Numbered from the stretch's first letter, positions 8,413 through 18,479 are shown. The stretch: 34,467 bases of DNA from an uncultured Bacillota bacterium (GCA_947165005.1 CAMUYN010000008.1:1-34467); one strand, 5' to 3'. Translations and numbers: made by a program. Notes: generated by a model from the sequence alone, not told the origin.

Positions 8413-8468
8413 GATTGAATAAATCCTTTTTATTTGCTATAATTTTTTTATGATAGAGGTGTATAAAT

Positions 8469-9014
8469 ATGAAACTATGGATAATCATATTAATTATATT
8501 AGTAGTTATCTTTATAATATTTTTATTACTAAATATTATTTATAACAAATTTCAAGACTTTATTATAAAAATAAATGAAGTTGAAGGTAAAATAGATGAT
8601 ACTTTAAGGGATAAATATGATAATTTATTAAAAATAAATAATATAGTAAAAGAAAAAATAAATACAGATAAAGAAATAATTGATGATTTAGAAAACATAA
8701 AAACGGATGAAAAATCTAGTTTCGAAGTACATAGATTATTAAAAGAAAGTTTTAATAAATTAGACTTTATAAAAAAACAATACAAAGAGTTAAATACAAG
8801 TGAAGATATAAATAAATTATTCTTTGAAGTAAATGAAATGGATGAATCATTAAATGCTTATATAAAATACTATAATGAAAATATAGTAGAATATAATAAA
8901 TATATTAGAAAATTCCCAATTAATATAATCGGCATTATATTAAAATATAAAGAAAAACAATTCTTTGATAATAAAGATTTAAATGATGAAAATATAAAAG
9001 ATTTTAAGATATAA
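8469..9014 (+). CDS. LemA family membrane-anchored protein
   Basis: N-terminal TM, helical body, and 'YYNENIVEYNKYIRKFPINIIGIILKYKEKQFF' LemA signature near the C-terminus. Confidence 0.8.
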   Translation: MKLWIIILIILVVIFIIFLLLNIIYNKFQDFIIKINEVEGKIDDTLRDKYDNLLKINNIVKEKINTDKEIIDDLENIKTDEKSSFEVHRLLKESFNKLDFIKKQYKELNTSEDINKLFFEVNEMDESLNAYIKYYNENIVEYNKYIRKFPINIIGIILKYKEKQFFDNKDLNDENIKDFKI

Positions 9015-9039
9015 AACTAGATTTTATCTAGTTTTTTTT
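9013..9039 (+). terminator. Intrinsic terminator after the LemA gene (partly bidirectional)
   Basis: AAAACTAGAT-ttt-ATCTAGTTTTTTTT. Confidence 0.8.
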
Positions 9040-9051
9040 GTTATTATATAT

Positions 9052-9131
9052 ATGAGAAGCGTTTAGTTTAACCTAAATGTCTACCTTTTGGTTGGTGACA
9101 TTTAAGCCTTTAGCTTAAGTGTCATTTTTTT
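9052..9131 (+). ncRNA. Unassigned structured leader/sRNA with alternative hairpins ending in an intrinsic terminator
   Basis: AAATGTC (9075-9081) pairs with GACATTT (9097-9103); GACATTTAAGC (9097-9107) alternatively pairs with GCTTAAGTGTC (9113-9123), followed by T7. Upstream TATTATATATAT could be a -10 region. Confidence 0.5.
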
Positions 9132-9171
9132 ATTTCTACTATTATCATTAATAGGAGGAATAATAGTATAC

Positions 9172-9234
9172 ATGAAAAGAGAAGAACTCTTAAAACGTAT
9201 TCACGTTTTTTTTACGATACCATCTCCTTTCTAG
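9172..9234 (+). CDS. Possible 20-aa leader peptide/small ORF
   Basis: MKREELLKRIHVFFTIPSPF; AGGAGG at 9153-9158 lies in the loop of an 8-bp hairpin (9138-9145/9160-9167). SD-to-ATG spacing is long. Confidence 0.25.
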   Translation: MKREELLKRIHVFFTIPSPF

Positions 9235-9338
9235 AATTGAAGGTGGGCACTAAGCTCTAAACACCCATATATAATATTCGCGAATATTAAAGAAAATTCC
9301 CCTTTATTTAATAAAAAAATCGAGATTAATCTCGATTT

Positions 9339-9995
9339 TTACCATTTAATTGGGGTTATTTTATGTTTTATTAAAAAGTTATTTGTTTTAGAAAATGGTT
9401 TACTACCAAAGAATCCATTGTTAGCTGAAAATGGAGATGGATGTGCCGATTCTATTACTAAATGATTCTTATTAGTTATATATTTTTTCTTTTCTCTAGC
9501 ATTATTTCCCCACAGTATAAATACTACTGGTTTTTCTCTTTCGTTTAGTTTTTTTATTACCTCATCTGTAAATATATGCCATCCTAAATCTTTATGTGAA
9601 TTTGGTTTATCCTTTTCCACAGTTAAACCTGTATTTAAAAGCATTACTCCTTGTTTAAACCATGGAGTTAAATCTCCATCATTAAAATCTTTTTTTATTC
9701 CTAAATCATCATATAATTCTTTATAGATATTTTTTAATGATGGTGGAATTGGTGTTTTTAATGAGGAAAATGCATATCCATGAGCTTCTCCAGTACCATG
9801 ATATGGATCTTGTCCTAATATAACTACTTTTACATCTTTAAAGCTTAATTTAAATGTATTAAAAACATCTTTTTTAGGAGGATATATCTCTTTTTCTTTA
9901 TATAATTTATTAACATTATTTAATAAATTAATAAAGTATTCTTTACTTATTTCATCTTTAAGAACAATATCCCAATCATTATGAAATTCTAGCAT
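9339..9995 (-). CDS. ung: Uracil-DNA glycosylase
   Basis: VVILGQDPYHGTGEAHGYAFS, PPSLKNIYKEL, VFILWGNNAREKK, HPSPFSA. Confidence 0.97.
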   Translation of the reverse strand: MLEFHNDWDIVLKDEISKEYFINLLNNVNKLYKEKEIYPPKKDVFNTFKLSFKDVKVVILGQDPYHGTGEAHGYAFSSLKTPIPPSLKNIYKELYDDLGIKKDFNDGDLTPWFKQGVMLLNTGLTVEKDKPNSHKDLGWHIFTDEVIKKLNEREKPVVFILWGNNAREKKKYITNKNHLVIESAHPSPFSANNGFFGSKPFSKTNNFLIKHKITPIKW

Positions 9996-10035
9996 AAGTC
10001 CTCCTTATATACATATTATAACATAAAAAAACCTA

Positions 10036-10488
10036 TCATTTATGATAGGTTTCATTATTTATTATTTTATATGATCTATATAATTGTTCTAGTAATATAA
10101 CTCTAAATAACTGATGTGGAAATGTAAGTTTTGAGAACGATAATTTATAATTACTTCTATTTTTTATATCTTCATGTAATCCATATGACCCACCTATTAC
10201 AAATGTAATATTTGGATTATTTAACTGAATATCATTTAGTTTTTTAGATAAAGATACTGAATCTAATTCATTACCTTCAATTTCTAAAGTAATTACATAA
10301 TCCTTATCATCAATATACTTTAATATATTATTTTTTTCTGTTAATAAAGTTTTGGATATATCAAAATCCTCATCTTTTACTTCAATTAAATCTATTTTAG
10401 TATATTTAGATAATCTCTTTAGATACTCATTTACTGCATCAGTATAGTATTTTTCTTTTATTTTTCCAACACTTATTATTTTTATCAT
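10036..10488 (-). CDS. rlmH: 23S rRNA (pseudouridine1915-N3)-methyltransferase RlmH
   Basis: MIKIISVGKIKEKYYTDAVNEYLKRLSKYTKIDLIEVKDE...FVIGGSYG...FPHQLFRVILLEQLYRSYKI. Confidence 0.96.
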   Translation of the reverse strand: MIKIISVGKIKEKYYTDAVNEYLKRLSKYTKIDLIEVKDEDFDISKTLLTEKNNILKYIDDKDYVITLEIEGNELDSVSLSKKLNDIQLNNPNITFVIGGSYGLHEDIKNRSNYKLSFSKLTFPHQLFRVILLEQLYRSYKIINNETYHK

Positions 10489-11252
10489 ATTTCTATTACC
10501 TCTGTAGGTTCATTTTGTTTACCTAATATATAATTAGTAAATTTTATATTATTTTCTACCATCTTTTCATTAAAAGTCTCTATTACTTTTTCTGGTGTAT
10601 TATTCTTTTCTGATAAATGGGCAAATACTATTTTTTTAGTATTTGGTCCTATCCATTCACATAGATAATTAGATGCCTGTTCATTAGACAAATGCCCCTT
10701 ATCTCCGACTACTCTTTGCTGTAAAAAATAAGGATATGGTCCATTTTTAAGCATATATACATCATGATTACTCTCTAATACATACATTGTTTTATTTGAT
10801 AATTCTTCAAAATATTTTTTATTAATATATCCAGTATCTGTAATATACACTAAAGATTTTTTACCCTCTTTAATAATAAAACCAATAGATCCTTTAGCAT
10901 CATGGCTTGTTTTTATATAATTAACTTCCAAATCATTAATTATTGCTACTTTATCCTGATACAATTCATAATCAAAGGTACCAATCTCTTTTTCAAGTAA
11001 TTCTTTTAATGTTTCAGTAACATATATTTTAGTATGATACTTCTTTATAAAAGATTTAATACCATTAATATGGTCCACGTGGGTGTGTGTTAATAAAATC
11101 GCATCTATATCATGTGGATTTATGCCTAATTTATCTAATTCATTACATACATATTGACTAGAAGTACCAAGATCAATCAAGATCTTGGTACTTTTTGTAC
11201 ACACTAAACAACTATTCCCTTTACTTCCACTAGATAATAAACATATTTTCAT
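10485..11252 (-). CDS. walJ: MBL-fold metallo-hydrolase, YycJ/WalJ-like
   Basis: MKICLLSSGSKGNSCLV...LIDLGTSSQYV...ILLTHTHVDHINGIKSF; WalJ neighbourhood next to rlmH. Confidence 0.88.
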   Translation of the reverse strand: MKICLLSSGSKGNSCLVCTKSTKILIDLGTSSQYVCNELDKLGINPHDIDAILLTHTHVDHINGIKSFIKKYHTKIYVTETLKELLEKEIGTFDYELYQDKVAIINDLEVNYIKTSHDAKGSIGFIIKEGKKSLVYITDTGYINKKYFEELSNKTMYVLESNHDVYMLKNGPYPYFLQQRVVGDKGHLSNEQASNYLCEWIGPNTKKIVFAHLSEKNNTPEKVIETFNEKMVENNIKFTNYILGKQNEPTEVIEI

Positions 11253-12877
11253 CGATATAATGTTAACGGATTAAATGCCGTTCCTCCACCATATGAACCA
11301 TATTGTTTTCCACCATAGAATGTTCCAAAATGTAAATGACACGCAGACGATGATCCTGATGAACCCATATATCCAATTACTTGCCCCTTAGTTACCTGTT
11401 GTCCTGGATAAACAGTAACATTACTAGACATATGTGCATAAATCGCATATACATTTTCAGGATGTGCTATCCATACATAATTACCATAACCAGAACCACA
11501 GTAATCACCGGCCCCATAGCTGATATCCGCACATCCAGCATTTGTCTCTAATACAGTTCCCGATTCAATGGCATAAATAGGAGAAAAGCATCCTGATAGT
11601 GCAATATCTAGTCCATAGTGCATTCCACCATGCCAATCATCATAACCATAATAAGTAGTTATATATGAAGATACTGATGGCCATCCCCATGAACCTGAGA
11701 ATGATGGTGGAACAAAACCGCCTGTATAAGTTGATGTTCTTCTTGTCCCTTTAACAATAACTTCATCTACCGGTTCTTTAATAACATCAGTTTTTGTAAT
11801 ATAAACTTTATCTACTTTACCATTTAGGTATCTAACTTTTTCTGTTTGTCTAGATATTCCATTAACTCCTTCTGTTTCAACCTTTGATGTTCCATATGCC
11901 ATTGTATTATCTTCCTTTTCAACTGTTTTATAAACGGTTGAAACATCTTCTACAACGTGTTTTTCAACAGCTAATTCTAATACAGGATCCATACGAGCAA
12001 CGTTCACCACTTGTCCTGGTTTGAGAAGGTTGTCTGCACTAGTAAACTCCGGATTAACAATTAAAAATGCCCTTGTAGAAATCTCATTTTTAAATGCTGC
12101 GCTTTCAATTGTATCTCCTGGTTCTATAATATATTCCTTCTCAGAAACATTTTCATTAAAACTAAAGAATTTTGTCAAATCCTCAACTGTAGTATATATC
12201 GTTTCATCCGTAGGAATTAAAGCTTCCTTTATGGTTACATCCTGATCTAAATATATATTTTCAATCATACTTCCAGTCGAAACAATTTCTGGTTGTCTAT
12301 TGCTAGTATATGTGCTTACTTCACTTTCACTAATAAATAGATACATAAAATTTTTTACAGCTTCATCAAAAATATCTTTTTTTGTAATATATATTACTAT
12401 TTTTTCTTCTTCTGTTTCTTCTGATTCATTATTTTTCATTTCTTCTTCAGTTAATTCTCCGGAATTAATTTTCTCTGCTATTTCAGTTTCATTACTTATT
12501 CTACTGTTTTTAGCCTTTGAAATAGTTACTACATATCCCTTTATAGAGAAGCTTTTATTCTCTTTTATTTTTTTATATATATCTTTTTCAGACATTATTT
12601 TACCTTTAAAGGTAATTGCCTTTTTTATATCTATACCATTAGGTATATATACTTTTTTTACTTCATATTCATCTTTTAATGCTCTTTGTTCATTATCAAT
12701 ATAATTCTCTAAAGCCTTTTTTGATTTTATTGCTCCGATAAATTTCCCATCAAGATATACTTTATATACTTCTTTAGGATTTTTATCTACAGGTTTAGTT
12801 ACTTGATAAACAAATATTATTAATCCTGAAATTAATAATGCAATAACAAAAGGAATATATGCTTTTATATTCTTCAC
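11249..12877 (-). CDS. M23 peptidase with LysM- and G5-like domains, N-terminal TM anchor
   Basis: TM anchor, LysM-like 'YIIEPGDTIESAAFKNEISTRAFLIVNPEF', G5-like segment, and M23 motifs HYGLD and HLHFG. Confidence 0.88.
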   Translation of the reverse strand: MKNIKAYIPFVIALLISGLIIFVYQVTKPVDKNPKEVYKVYLDGKFIGAIKSKKALENYIDNEQRALKDEYEVKKVYIPNGIDIKKAITFKGKIMSEKDIYKKIKENKSFSIKGYVVTISKAKNSRISNETEIAEKINSGELTEEEMKNNESEETEEEKIVIYITKKDIFDEAVKNFMYLFISESEVSTYTSNRQPEIVSTGSMIENIYLDQDVTIKEALIPTDETIYTTVEDLTKFFSFNENVSEKEYIIEPGDTIESAAFKNEISTRAFLIVNPEFTSADNLLKPGQVVNVARMDPVLELAVEKHVVEDVSTVYKTVEKEDNTMAYGTSKVETEGVNGISRQTEKVRYLNGKVDKVYITKTDVIKEPVDEVIVKGTRRTSTYTGGFVPPSFSGSWGWPSVSSYITTYYGYDDWHGGMHYGLDIALSGCFSPIYAIESGTVLETNAGCADISYGAGDYCGSGYGNYVWIAHPENVYAIYAHMSSNVTVYPGQQVTKGQVIGYMGSSGSSSACHLHFGTFYGGKQYGSYGGGTAFNPLTLYR

Positions 12878-12889
12878 GAATATCCCTCC

Positions 12890-14221
12890 CTATTCTTTTT
12901 GATAATTAGTAAATGTGACAGTACTACCTTTAAATATAAATTCTACTGTCTTAGTAGGACCATTTCTGTTTTTACCAATTATAAATTCAGTAATACTAGC
13001 TTCTTTATTCATTGCTTCTTTATTATAGTAATCATCTCTATATAAGAAACCAACAAGGTCGGCATCTTGTTCTATAGATCCTGATTCTCTTAAGTCACTC
13101 ATTAATGGTCTTTTATCAGGTCTTCCTTCTACAGCACGAGAAAGTTGTGCAAGTGCTATAACAGGGCATTTTAATTCCATTGCCATTGTTTTAAGTCCTC
13201 TTGAAATTTCAGCAACTTCTTGTTGACGATTAGCTTGGTTTCTTGATGAACCAGTAATCAACTGCAAATAATCGATTACTACTAAACCAAGGCCATTTTC
13301 TTTAGAAGCAAGTCTTCTACATTTACTTCTTATATCTGAAATAGTTGCTCCAGGGGTATCATCTATTTTCAAATTAGTATCTGCAAGAATAGTTACTGCT
13401 TCACTTAATCTTTTCCAATCATTATTATCAAAATTACCATTTCTAAATCTAGCAAAATTTATTTGACCTATTGAACTTAACATACGATTAACTAATTGTT
13501 CCGCACTCATTTCAAAGTTAAATATTGCAACATTCTTATTAGTATTTCTAGCTACATATGTTGCAATATTAAGAGCAAATGCAGTTTTACCCATACCAGG
13601 ACGTGCTGCTATTATATATAGTTCATTTTCATGTAATCCGCTGGTCAATTTATCAAATTCATAAAAGCCTGTAGCATATCCAGTTATTTCACTCTTATTT
13701 TCACTTAATTTCTCTAAGTCTGATTGTGCTTTAAAAACAACATCCTGTATATTTCTAAATTCTGCTGTCTTTCTTTTTTGTACAACATCAAATATTTTTG
13801 CTTCTGCTTGATCTAATATATCATTTACTGGTGAATTTTCAGTATATGAAGAATTAGATATCTCATTTGATGCATTAATTAATTTTCTAAGTACTGATTT
13901 ATCATGAACAATACCAATATAATAATCTATATTAGCTGCGCTAGGTACAAAATTAGCTATTTCTACTAGATACTCTATATTACCTACAGAAGATAACTCT
14001 TTTGCACTTTCTAATCTATCAGTAACAATAGTGATATCTACTGGTATACCCTCATTATTTAAATCAGATAATACTCTAAATATTTTTTGATTAGCTTCTA
14101 AATAAAAATCTTCTTCACTTAGCTCATCACATATCTTTTGAAGAGCATCTTTAGATAAAAATGCTGATCCTAAAACTGATTGTTCTGCTTCTTTACTATA
14201 TGGAATATTTCTTTTATCCAT
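12890..14221 (-). CDS. dnaB: Replicative DNA helicase DnaB (B. subtilis DnaC)
   Basis: N-terminal MDKRNIPYSKEAEQSVLGSAF, Walker A AARPGMGKTAFALN, VVIDYLQLITG. Confidence 0.97.
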   Translation of the reverse strand: MDKRNIPYSKEAEQSVLGSAFLSKDALQKICDELSEEDFYLEANQKIFRVLSDLNNEGIPVDITIVTDRLESAKELSSVGNIEYLVEIANFVPSAANIDYYIGIVHDKSVLRKLINASNEISNSSYTENSPVNDILDQAEAKIFDVVQKRKTAEFRNIQDVVFKAQSDLEKLSENKSEITGYATGFYEFDKLTSGLHENELYIIAARPGMGKTAFALNIATYVARNTNKNVAIFNFEMSAEQLVNRMLSSIGQINFARFRNGNFDNNDWKRLSEAVTILADTNLKIDDTPGATISDIRSKCRRLASKENGLGLVVIDYLQLITGSSRNQANRQQEVAEISRGLKTMAMELKCPVIALAQLSRAVEGRPDKRPLMSDLRESGSIEQDADLVGFLYRDDYYNKEAMNKEASITEFIIGKNRNGPTKTVEFIFKGSTVTFTNYQKE

Positions 14222-14229
14222 AGATCCTC

Positions 14230-14670
14230 CTACTTCTCTAATTTAATGTTTATATTTGCTATAACCTTTGGATGAAGAATAACTTCAACTTTATGAAACC
14301 CAAGTGTAGTTAAACTTCCATCTAAAACTATCTTTTTCTTATCTACTTTAAACCCATTCTTATTTAATTCTTCTTCTATTTGCTTTGAAGAAACTGAACC
14401 AAATACCTTATCTTCTTTACCTGTCTTAACTTTAAAAGTATAAGTTTTCTTTTCCATTTCTTCCTTTATTTTATTACAATTCTTTATTAATTCTTTTTCG
14501 TTTTCATTCCTTATTTCAATTTGATTATCTAGTATTTCTTTACTTCTAGTAGTATATTTAATTGCATATCCATTTTTAATTAAGAAGTTCTCTGCATAAC
14601 CATCTTTAACTTCTTTGATTTCATCTTTTTTTCCTTGACCCTTTAAATCTTTTAAAAATATTACTTTCAT
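14230..14670 (-). CDS. rplI: 50S ribosomal protein bL9
   Basis: [40 protein letters not shown]. Confidence 0.97.
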   Translation of the reverse strand: MKVIFLKDLKGQGKKDEIKEVKDGYAENFLIKNGYAIKYTTRSKEILDNQIEIRNENEKELIKNCNKIKEEMEKKTYTFKVKTGKEDKVFGSVSSKQIEEELNKNGFKVDKKKIVLDGSLTTLGFHKVEVILHPKVIANINIKLEK

Positions 14671-14740
14671 AAGAGACCTTCTTTCATAATAGTATTATTA
14701 TACTATAATTTTAATAGAAAAAAAAGCGAACAAGTTTATC

Positions 14741-16204
14741 TTATTTCACTTTTTCATATAAAACATAATACTTATCACTATATATTTTTTTATACTTTTC
14801 ATCATAACTAATATAATTACATAATGGATCAATTTTTTCTAATAGTATGTGTGTAATTTTATATTTATCTATTAAAACATTATAATTAATTCTTCCAATC
14901 TTCATATTGCCATATTCCTCTAAAGCATTAGTATTATTAAATTCTTTGCAATATATCTCTGATCTTGAATCAATAAATACTTTTATGCCTCTAAATTCTA
15001 AATATGCCCCATTATTAAAATCATTTAATAATCTCATTTCATCAGTATTAATATTATCTAATATATAATCTGCTGCTTTAACTGGATATATGCTTTCATT
15101 AATATAATTTCCTCTATTACATGCCACAAAATTAATTGTTGTTAAAAATATTATAGGAATTAACAAAATCATACTAACTAATTTATCTGTTTTAAAATAA
15201 TTTACAACTTTTTCTATTTTGTCTTCATATGGCTTTGTCCAAATAATAAATAATCTACTAAGAATAAAAGGCGATGCTATATATAAAAATGCATTATTTC
15301 TTACTGAAATGGTACCCATAACAAACAATCCAAGTAACATAAATAAATCTGATATTTTTATCTTAATTCTTAAATATACTAGTAATATTATATAAATAAC
15401 TATATATGCTAAAAATGCATAATTAGTTAATATGTTTGTTGGTTGTAATTCAATAATATATTCTGATGATACACCACTCATTGTTTTAAACATATATGTA
15501 TATGGAGTTAACCCAAGTGGAGTTAATAATCCTGATAAAGAAATGATAATAAATGTAATTATTAATAATTTAATATTAATATTTTCATAATATAATTTAT
15601 CTGTTTTATTAATTAATTTTATTTTAGATAATATATATTCAGCTATATATGGTAAAAAGAATACTAAAGTCATTGGCCATACAGTAGTATGGATATTAGC
15701 TACTAATACTGAACAAATTAGAATAATAAAAATATATCTTTTTTTATTAGTACTAACTAATTTATCAATAGAAAATATTTCTATTAAGAATAATAAATAA
15801 GATATAGTTTGTGCTCTTGCACAAATATAACCACCCAAAGATTCCATAGTAAATATAGTTAAAATAAATGATAATATTAAATTATTATTTTGTTTTTTTA
15901 ATAAATTAAAAATAGTTAATCCAAGTATTGATGATAAACCAAATACAAAAGCATGTATTCCTACAAAACCAAAAGCATTATAAATTAAAGCTACTATAAC
16001 ATTAAATAACCATCTTGCATTATGCCATATAAGTGTATTATCTATATTAAAATGCTCTATAAAATCTATACCATTATGTAATATATAATCACCTATTTTA
16101 ATCGCAGTAAAAGTGTCATTTTTTAATTCCTTAATGACTATAGAGGAAGAAAAAATGATAATTAAAATAGTGAATATAATATATAGTTTTTTATTATTTT
16201 TCAT
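14741..16204 (-). CDS. Polytopic membrane protein (glycosyltransferase-like), paralog of the next ORF
   Basis: ~10 TM segments; shares IKIGDYILHNGIDF(I/V)EHFN, TPLGLTPYTYMFKT, KVF(I/V)DSRSEIYCKEFNNT and YVLYEKVK-type end with 16262..17698. Confidence 0.7.
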   Translation of the reverse strand: MKNNKKLYIIFTILIIIFSSSIVIKELKNDTFTAIKIGDYILHNGIDFIEHFNIDNTLIWHNARWLFNVIVALIYNAFGFVGIHAFVFGLSSILGLTIFNLLKKQNNNLILSFILTIFTMESLGGYICARAQTISYLLFLIEIFSIDKLVSTNKKRYIFIILICSVLVANIHTTVWPMTLVFFLPYIAEYILSKIKLINKTDKLYYENINIKLLIITFIIISLSGLLTPLGLTPYTYMFKTMSGVSSEYIIELQPTNILTNYAFLAYIVIYIILLVYLRIKIKISDLFMLLGLFVMGTISVRNNAFLYIASPFILSRLFIIWTKPYEDKIEKVVNYFKTDKLVSMILLIPIIFLTTINFVACNRGNYINESIYPVKAADYILDNINTDEMRLLNDFNNGAYLEFRGIKVFIDSRSEIYCKEFNNTNALEEYGNMKIGRINYNVLIDKYKITHILLEKIDPLCNYISYDEKYKKIYSDKYYVLYEKVK

Positions 16205-16261
16205 ATGCTTCCCTCTTTATAAATTATACTATATTTTAAGTATAAAAAAAAGTGAATAAAT

Positions 16262-17698
16262 CTATTTCACTTTTTCATATAAAACAAAATATTGATCCAT
16301 ATATATTACTTTATAGTCTTCATCACTAGAAACATAATTATTTAATGGCTCTGTCTGATATAATAAGACATAATTAAAATCATATTTATTGAAAATACTT
16401 TTATAATTAGCTTTTAATCTATTAACATTATACCAATCTACCAATATGGCAGTATTATTAAATTCTTTGCAGTATATTTCTGACCTTGAATCAACAAATA
16501 CTTTAATACCCTTAAATTCTAGATATGCACCAGTATCAAAATCATTATATAATCTTAAATCTTTTAAATCTAAATTTTTAACTATATAATCAGATGCTTT
16601 AGTAGGATACATCTTCTCATCAACATAATTTTTCTTATATGTATTTTTAAATAAGAATACTAAAGATAATAATATAACAAGTATAGGTATTAAGAATATG
16701 AATATCTTACTTTCAAATACAATATCAAATATTTCAAATTTAATATTATCTTTAAATAATCTAGATAAACATATAAATCCAAGTATTATAAATAAAGGTA
16801 TATTTCTAATTGCCATTATAGACATTATAAATAAACCTAGTACCATAAAAAAATCTGATATTTTAATTTTATTCCTTTTATAAACAAATAAATATATATA
16901 AATTAGAAATGGTATTAATAATGAAAAATTAAAGAATACATTACCCTTTTGTAATTCAAGAATAAATGTTGATGAAAATCCAGATAATGTTTTAAACATA
17001 TATGTATATGGAGTTAAACCAAGTGGAGTAAGAAAACCAGATACTGCTATTACTATAAATGAAATAATTAATAATTTTATATTATTTTTATTTGAATAAA
17101 ATACTTTTGTTTTTTTAGTTATTTTAGATATAAAATACTCTGCAAAATATGGTAAAAATAATATAAGAGTCATTAACCATATTGTTGTATGAATATTAGC
17201 TATTAAAATAGATATTGGTAAGAGTATAAATAAATATTTAATTCTGTTTTCATCAAGCATCTTCTCTACAAAAATAATTTCTAATAATAGTAATATATAT
17301 GAAATTGTTTGTGCTCTTGGAACAATTGCTGTTCCCGCAAATTCCATAGATATTAATGTTATTAAAAATGAAACTAATAGATTTTTAGTACGTTTATACG
17401 AAGCATTAAACATTATTAACCCTAGAATAATGCTATTAATAATAGTAAATATATATATACCAAAAAAATTAAATTTATTATAAATAAGTGTCATAATAAC
17501 ATTAAATAACCATCTTGCATTATGATAAACTAGTTCATTAAAATTAAAGTGTTCAACAAAATCTATACCATTATGTAATATGTAATCACCAATTTTGATT
17601 GATGAAAAAGTATCATTAGGTATAGTTTTAGATACTAATGTTATACAAAAAATTGCAATTAAAATACTAAATAATATATATATTTTCTTATTTTTCAT
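16262..17698 (-). CDS. Polytopic membrane protein (glycosyltransferase-like), paralog of the previous ORF
   Basis: Same motifs as above in a tandem arrangement. Confidence 0.7.
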   Translation of the reverse strand: MKNKKIYILFSILIAIFCITLVSKTIPNDTFSSIKIGDYILHNGIDFVEHFNFNELVYHNARWLFNVIMTLIYNKFNFFGIYIFTIINSIILGLIMFNASYKRTKNLLVSFLITLISMEFAGTAIVPRAQTISYILLLLEIIFVEKMLDENRIKYLFILLPISILIANIHTTIWLMTLILFLPYFAEYFISKITKKTKVFYSNKNNIKLLIISFIVIAVSGFLTPLGLTPYTYMFKTLSGFSSTFILELQKGNVFFNFSLLIPFLIYIYLFVYKRNKIKISDFFMVLGLFIMSIMAIRNIPLFIILGFICLSRLFKDNIKFEIFDIVFESKIFIFLIPILVILLSLVFLFKNTYKKNYVDEKMYPTKASDYIVKNLDLKDLRLYNDFDTGAYLEFKGIKVFVDSRSEIYCKEFNNTAILVDWYNVNRLKANYKSIFNKYDFNYVLLYQTEPLNNYVSSDEDYKVIYMDQYFVLYEKVK

Positions 17699-17753
17699 AT
17701 ATACCTCATAATAAAAATTATATTATAAACAAAAAAAATAAGCAATAACTTGC

Positions 17754-17972
17754 TTATTTTGTAAATGGTAAAACTGCCATCATTCTAGCTCTTTTTACTT
17801 CTCTAGCTACTATTCTTTGATGTTCTGCACATGTTCCTGTAGCTCTTCTTGGTAATATTTTACCTTTTTCATTTATATATTGTTTCATGTCTTCTTCATT
17901 TAAGAAATCTAATTTCTTACCTTCACAAAGAGCGCAAACTTTTTTTCTTCTTCTTGGTTTGAATTCTGCCAT
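17754..17972 (-). CDS. rpsR: 30S ribosomal protein bS18 (Cys-containing, C+ type)
   Basis: KVCALCEGKKLDFLNEEDMKQYINEKGKILPRRATGTCAEHQRIVAREVKRARMMAVLPFTK. Confidence 0.97.
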   Translation of the reverse strand: MAEFKPRRRKKVCALCEGKKLDFLNEEDMKQYINEKGKILPRRATGTCAEHQRIVAREVKRARMMAVLPFTK

Positions 17973-17993
17973 ATTTTCCTCCTTATTTAAATT

Positions 17994-18470
17994 TTAAAAT
18001 GCAATGTCATCATCACTAATTTCTACTGAATCGCCAAAATTAGCAAATACTTCATCAGACATATCTGATTCTTTAACTTCTTGATTTACAAAATCTTGTG
18101 GAGTTACATCTTGGGAATAATCACTATTATCTGAACTCAATCTATTTTCACTTTGTGATTTGCTTTCTAAGAATTGAACTGAATCTGCTACAACATCAGT
18201 TGTATAAACTCTTTGTCCATCCTTTTCATAACTACCAGTTTGAATTCTACCTTCAACAGCAACTAAACTTCCTTTAGTACAATATTTTTTAACATTTTCT
18301 GCTTGTTTTCTCCAAACAACTATATTAATAAAATCTGTACCTTGTTCTCCGTTTTGACCTTGAAATGGTCTATTAACTGCTAATGTAAATCTTGTAGTAG
18401 CAATATTACTACCTGTATATCTAAGTTCTGGATCTCTTGTTAATCTACCTATTAATTCTACTCTATTCAT
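17994..18470 (-). CDS. ssb: Single-stranded DNA-binding protein
   Basis: [36 protein letters not shown]...; acidic tip DDDIAF. Confidence 0.97.
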   Translation of the reverse strand: MNRVELIGRLTRDPELRYTGSNIATTRFTLAVNRPFQGQNGEQGTDFINIVVWRKQAENVKKYCTKGSLVAVEGRIQTGSYEKDGQRVYTTDVVADSVQFLESKSQSENRLSSDNSDYSQDVTPQDFVNQEVKESDMSDEVFANFGDSVEISDDDIAF

Positions 18471-18479
18471 ATTTACTCC

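Noticed and set aside
9241-9270. GGTGGGCACTAAGC... as a T-box bulge or 6S RNA 3' strand
   Set aside because: No T-box AGGGTGGNACCGCG match; the GTTTAG/CTAAAC closing pair for 6S is short and the middle does not show a convincing 6S-like architecture by eye.
9610-9620. DnaA-box-like sequences (e.g. ttttccaca) as an oriC signal
   Set aside because: Isolated imperfect matches inside coding regions; no cluster with an AT-rich unwinding element.
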